This document shows, piece by piece, positions 61,746 to 64,000 of a DNA stretch of 64,000 bases (position 1 is the first letter of the stretch; every line of letters starts with the position of its first letter). A program made the translations under genes and the position numbers. The notes below the pieces were generated by a model. The model ran no database searches and was not told the origin of the DNA. It saw nothing but the letters and a program-made list of their open reading frames with translations. The stretch is from Stackebrandtia endophytica (GTDB lineage Bacteria > Actinomycetota > Actinomycetes > Mycobacteriales > Micromonosporaceae), in the NCBI RefSeq assembly GCF_006716355.1, contig NZ_VFOW01000001.1, positions 124,001 to 188,000 of the forward strand, given 5' to 3'.

Positions 61746-64000
61746 ATGCCCGCTGGTGACCACAACGGCGTAGCAGGTCACAGTCGGTCGAGGTTCAAGC
61801 GACCAACTACATTGCGCATTCGCACCAAGCTCGCACTCATGCTGCTCATCCCGCTGCTGGCCCTGACCGGAATCGCGTCGGTGCGACTGGCCGACTCCGC
61901 CCAGGAGGCCGCCAGCGCGGCACGCATCTTCGACATGGTCCAGCTCAACGGTGACATCACCAATGTGATCCGCGCGTTGCAACACGAACGTTCCCAGGCG
62001 GCGATCCAGGTCTACCGCCAGGACATGGACCTCTCCAGCTCCACCGGCGGACTCGAGGAGGCCGTGGCCTCCTCCGACGCCTTCCTGGAGACGCTTCGGT
62101 CCACCCGGGAAGACTTCACCGCCGATGACGAGATCATCGCGCTGTTGGAGTTGGCCGACAAACCGCTCTCCCGGTTGAACGTGGTTCGCGACGCCGCCGA
62201 GGGCACCCTGTCCACGGTGCACCTGACCGTCTACAACGCCGCCGTGAGTCGTCTCAGCGCCGTCATCGAGCGATCGGTCGACCTGGCCGACACCGCCGAC
62301 CTCAGCCGCAGTCTGCGCGCGGTCAGTCTGCTCACCACCGCCGACGAGAGCTCCGAGCGTCTCCGGGTCCTGACCCTCGAATTGGAGGACGGCAAACCGC
62401 TCGACGCCGCCTACCGCCCCTTCATGGCGTTGAACGCCGCCCGGGACCTGGCGCTTGAGGAGTATCGACGTATCAGCGCCGACGGACACTTGGCGACCAC
62501 GTTCGAATACGGCGGGCTCGGATCGCAGGAGGCTCGTCCGGCCAACACCTTCGAGCGGTCGGTCTCGACCAGCCGGTCCAACGAACCGATGCGCGTCGAC
62601 CACACCGCGCTCATGGGAGCCTACGACGCCCGGCACGACGCCACCGGAACCGTCATCAACACCCTGCTGGATCAGACCGTCGAACGCACCGAGGTGATCC
62701 AGGACGGCGTGTTCCAGCGAGTGACCATCGAGGTCGCCACCGTGTTGGTCACGCTGGCGTTGGCGGTCCTGATCGCGTTGTGGCTGGGTCGGTCGGTCAC
62801 GCTGGGTCTGCGTCGGCTGCGGGAGTCCGCGCACCGCATCGCGACCCGGGAACTGCCCACCGCGGTGCGGCAGGTCGACGAACATGAGGATCTCGCCGGT
62901 TTGACACCGGAGGAGTTCGCCGATCAGACCACTCCCCCGTTGACGACACAGGGCTCCGACGAACTGAGTGAGGTCGCCACCGCGTTCAACCAGGTTCACC
63001 GTGAAGCCATTCGGGTGGCCGCGCAGCAGGCGATGCTGCGAGTACACATCGGATCGATGTTCGTCCGGCTGGCGCGACGTGGTCACTCGTTGACCGGACG
63101 ACTGACCGCCGAGTTGGACGCCGCGGAACGGGAGGAGCAGGATCCCGACAACCTCGCCCGACTGTTCCGTCTGGACCACCTGGTGTCGCTCCAGGCTCGC
63201 GCCAACGACAGTCTGCTGGTCCTGGGTGGCGCCTCCGTCGCCAAGGTCCGGTCGGCCAACGCCAGCCTCGGCGACGTCCTGAAGGCCGCGCAGAGCCACA
63301 TCGAGTACTACGAACGGGTCAACTTCGAGATCATCGACGATGGTGTGTGGATTCGCGCGAACCTCGTCGACGACACCGTGCAGTTGCTGGCGGAGTTGAT
63401 GGACAACGCCACCCGATACTCCACCAGTCCCACGGAGGTCATCGCCCGGTTCCTCACCGACAAGGTCGTCATCCACATTCGCGACCGTGGCATCGGCATC
63501 AAGCCGGTGCCGTTGGCCGCCTACAACGATCGTCTGTCGACGCAGTCGCCGCTGGACCTGGATGCGTTCCAGGCCATGGGGTTGACGGTGGTGGGTCTGC
63601 TGGCTCACCGCAACGGCATCTCGGTACGGCTGCGACCGGGGTCCGAGCAGGGCACGATCGCCGAGGTCGTGCTGCCGCTGACCATCCTGGAGTTCCAGTC
63701 CTCCGGCCAACAGCCGCAGATCGCCCAGACCGCCGCCGAACCGCCGCGCCGCGAGGCGCCGCTGTTCCGAAGCGACGAGATTCCACAGTCGCCGCGCGTC
63801 GAATACGACTCGGCCGGTCGGCCGGACTACGGTCCGCCGGGCGCACCGGTACCCGCGGGACTACCGATAGTCCACTTCGACACGTTCGGTCCACGGGCGA
63901 CCACGATGCCTCCGGCTCAGCCGTCCACCGACGCCGCCGGGTTGCCGCATCGGCAACCGATGTCTAACCTTGTTCCCGGCGAAATCTCCCCTCGACCCGA
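61746..64000 (+). CDS. Conservon-type sensor histidine kinase with NIT domain (CvnA-like), 3' end outside window
   Basis: At least 751 codons, open to the window edge. First membrane helix LALMLLIPLLALTGIASVRLA; extracytoplasmic helical nitrate/nitrite-sensing-like region (IRALQHERSQAAIQVY); second helix VTIEVATVLVTLALAVLIALW; HAMP-like linker; a degenerate phospho-acceptor region FRLDHLVSLQARANDSLLVLGG; HATPase_c with ELMDNATRYSTSP and IRDRGIGI. A long Pro-rich tail begins. This is the layout of the first protein of actinomycete conservons. GGAGG lies 4 bases before ATG 61746. Confidence 0.9.
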   Translation, partial: MPAGDHNGVAGHSRSRFKRPTTLRIRTKLALMLLIPLLALTGIASVRLADSAQEAASAARIFDMVQLNGDITNVIRALQHERSQAAIQVYRQDMDLSSSTGGLEEAVASSDAFLETLRSTREDFTADDEIIALLELADKPLSRLNVVRDAAEGTLSTVHLTVYNAAVSRLSAVIERSVDLADTADLSRSLRAVSLLTTADESSERLRVLTLELEDGKPLDAAYRPFMALNAARDLALEEYRRISADGHLATTFEYGGLGSQEARPANTFERSVSTSRSNEPMRVDHTALMGAYDARHDATGTVINTLLDQTVERTEVIQDGVFQRVTIEVATVLVTLALAVLIALWLGRSVTLGLRRLRESAHRIATRELPTAVRQVDEHEDLAGLTPEEFADQTTPPLTTQGSDELSEVATAFNQVHREAIRVAAQQAMLRVHIGSMFVRLARRGHSLTGRLTAELDAAEREEQDPDNLARLFRLDHLVSLQARANDSLLVLGGASVAKVRSANASLGDVLKAAQSHIEYYERVNFEIIDDGVWIRANLVDDTVQLLAELMDNATRYSTSPTEVIARFLTDKVVIHIRDRGIGIKPVPLAAYNDRLSTQSPLDLDAFQAMGLTVVGLLAHRNGISVRLRPGSEQGTIAEVVLPLTILEFQSSGQQPQIAQTAAEPPRREAPLFRSDEIPQSPRVEYDSAGRPDYGPPGAPVPAGLPIVHFDTFGPRATTMPPAQPSTDAAGLPHRQPMSNLVPGEISPRP

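Noticed and set aside
61566-63710. 714-codon minus-strand open frame
   Set aside because: It lies opposite a sensor kinase with clear transmembrane, sensing and HATPase motifs; the minus frame is Gly/Gln/Arg-rich with no domains.

Overview
The window is high-GC DNA with dense, short-gapped genes, many GTG starts, many 4-base stop/start overlaps (ATGA or GTGA) and many starts with a -10-like hexamer only 6-8 bases upstream, the leaderless layout common in actinomycetes. Gene content (DUF6167/DUF948 beside alaS, a conservon-type sensor kinase, a type I-E CRISPR repeat of actinobacterial form, secreted chitin-degrading enzymes, many one-component regulators) fits a chromosomal segment of a soil actinomycete. 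A Glycomycetaceae or Micromonosporales-like host is a guess from content, not a result.

Layout. 1-7.7 kb: chitin-active LPMO, an HTH-MurA fusion, a bacterial serpin, a PadR regulator, a pyroglutamyl-peptidase-like protein lacking the catalytic Cys, an Lrp regulator and a GH18 chitinase. 7.9-9.04 kb: a small orphan CRISPR array followed by about 4.3 copies of a 196-bp tandem repeat made of nested hairpins; this is the most unusual stretch. 9-18.7 kb: acyl-CoA dehydrogenase, 5'-3' exonuclease, RND efflux pump with divergent MarR, a PEP-synthase/rifampin-phosphotransferase-like enzyme whose frame continues into an alpha/beta hydrolase, and a small HD hydrolase. 18.3-32.3 kb: ACC-deaminase-like enzyme with TetR, membrane serine hydrolase, nitrilase group, NarL-type two-component system beside an ABC exporter, GPH symporter, PLP decarboxylase, endonuclease V, two small secreted proteins and a threonine-dehydratase-like enzyme. 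32.7-33.6 kb: SMR pump plus its TetR. 34-43.7 kb: the conserved alaS-ruvX-mltG-aroE block, and rarA. 43.8-52.3 kb: MFS exporter, KDG kinase/KDPG aldolase pair, HrpB helicase, GntR with DUF1648 protein, glutaminase. 52.4-55 kb: copper P-type ATPase under a CsoR-like operator and, divergently, a 53-residue Cys-rich peptide behind a near-consensus promoter. 55.4-64 kb: phosphodiester glycosidase, complete branched-chain amino-acid type ABC transporter (with permease and ATPase fused) and the start of a conservon sensor kinase that runs off the end.

Themes. Chitin use (LPMO plus chitinase), small-molecule efflux under local repressors (MarR/RND, TetR/SMR), and sugar-acid catabolism (KDG kinase plus KDPG aldolase) are each readable as working units. 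Three convergent gene pairs overlap because one gene lacks a stop at the expected end of its domain. All functional calls are from recognisable motifs read by eye; no database search was run.
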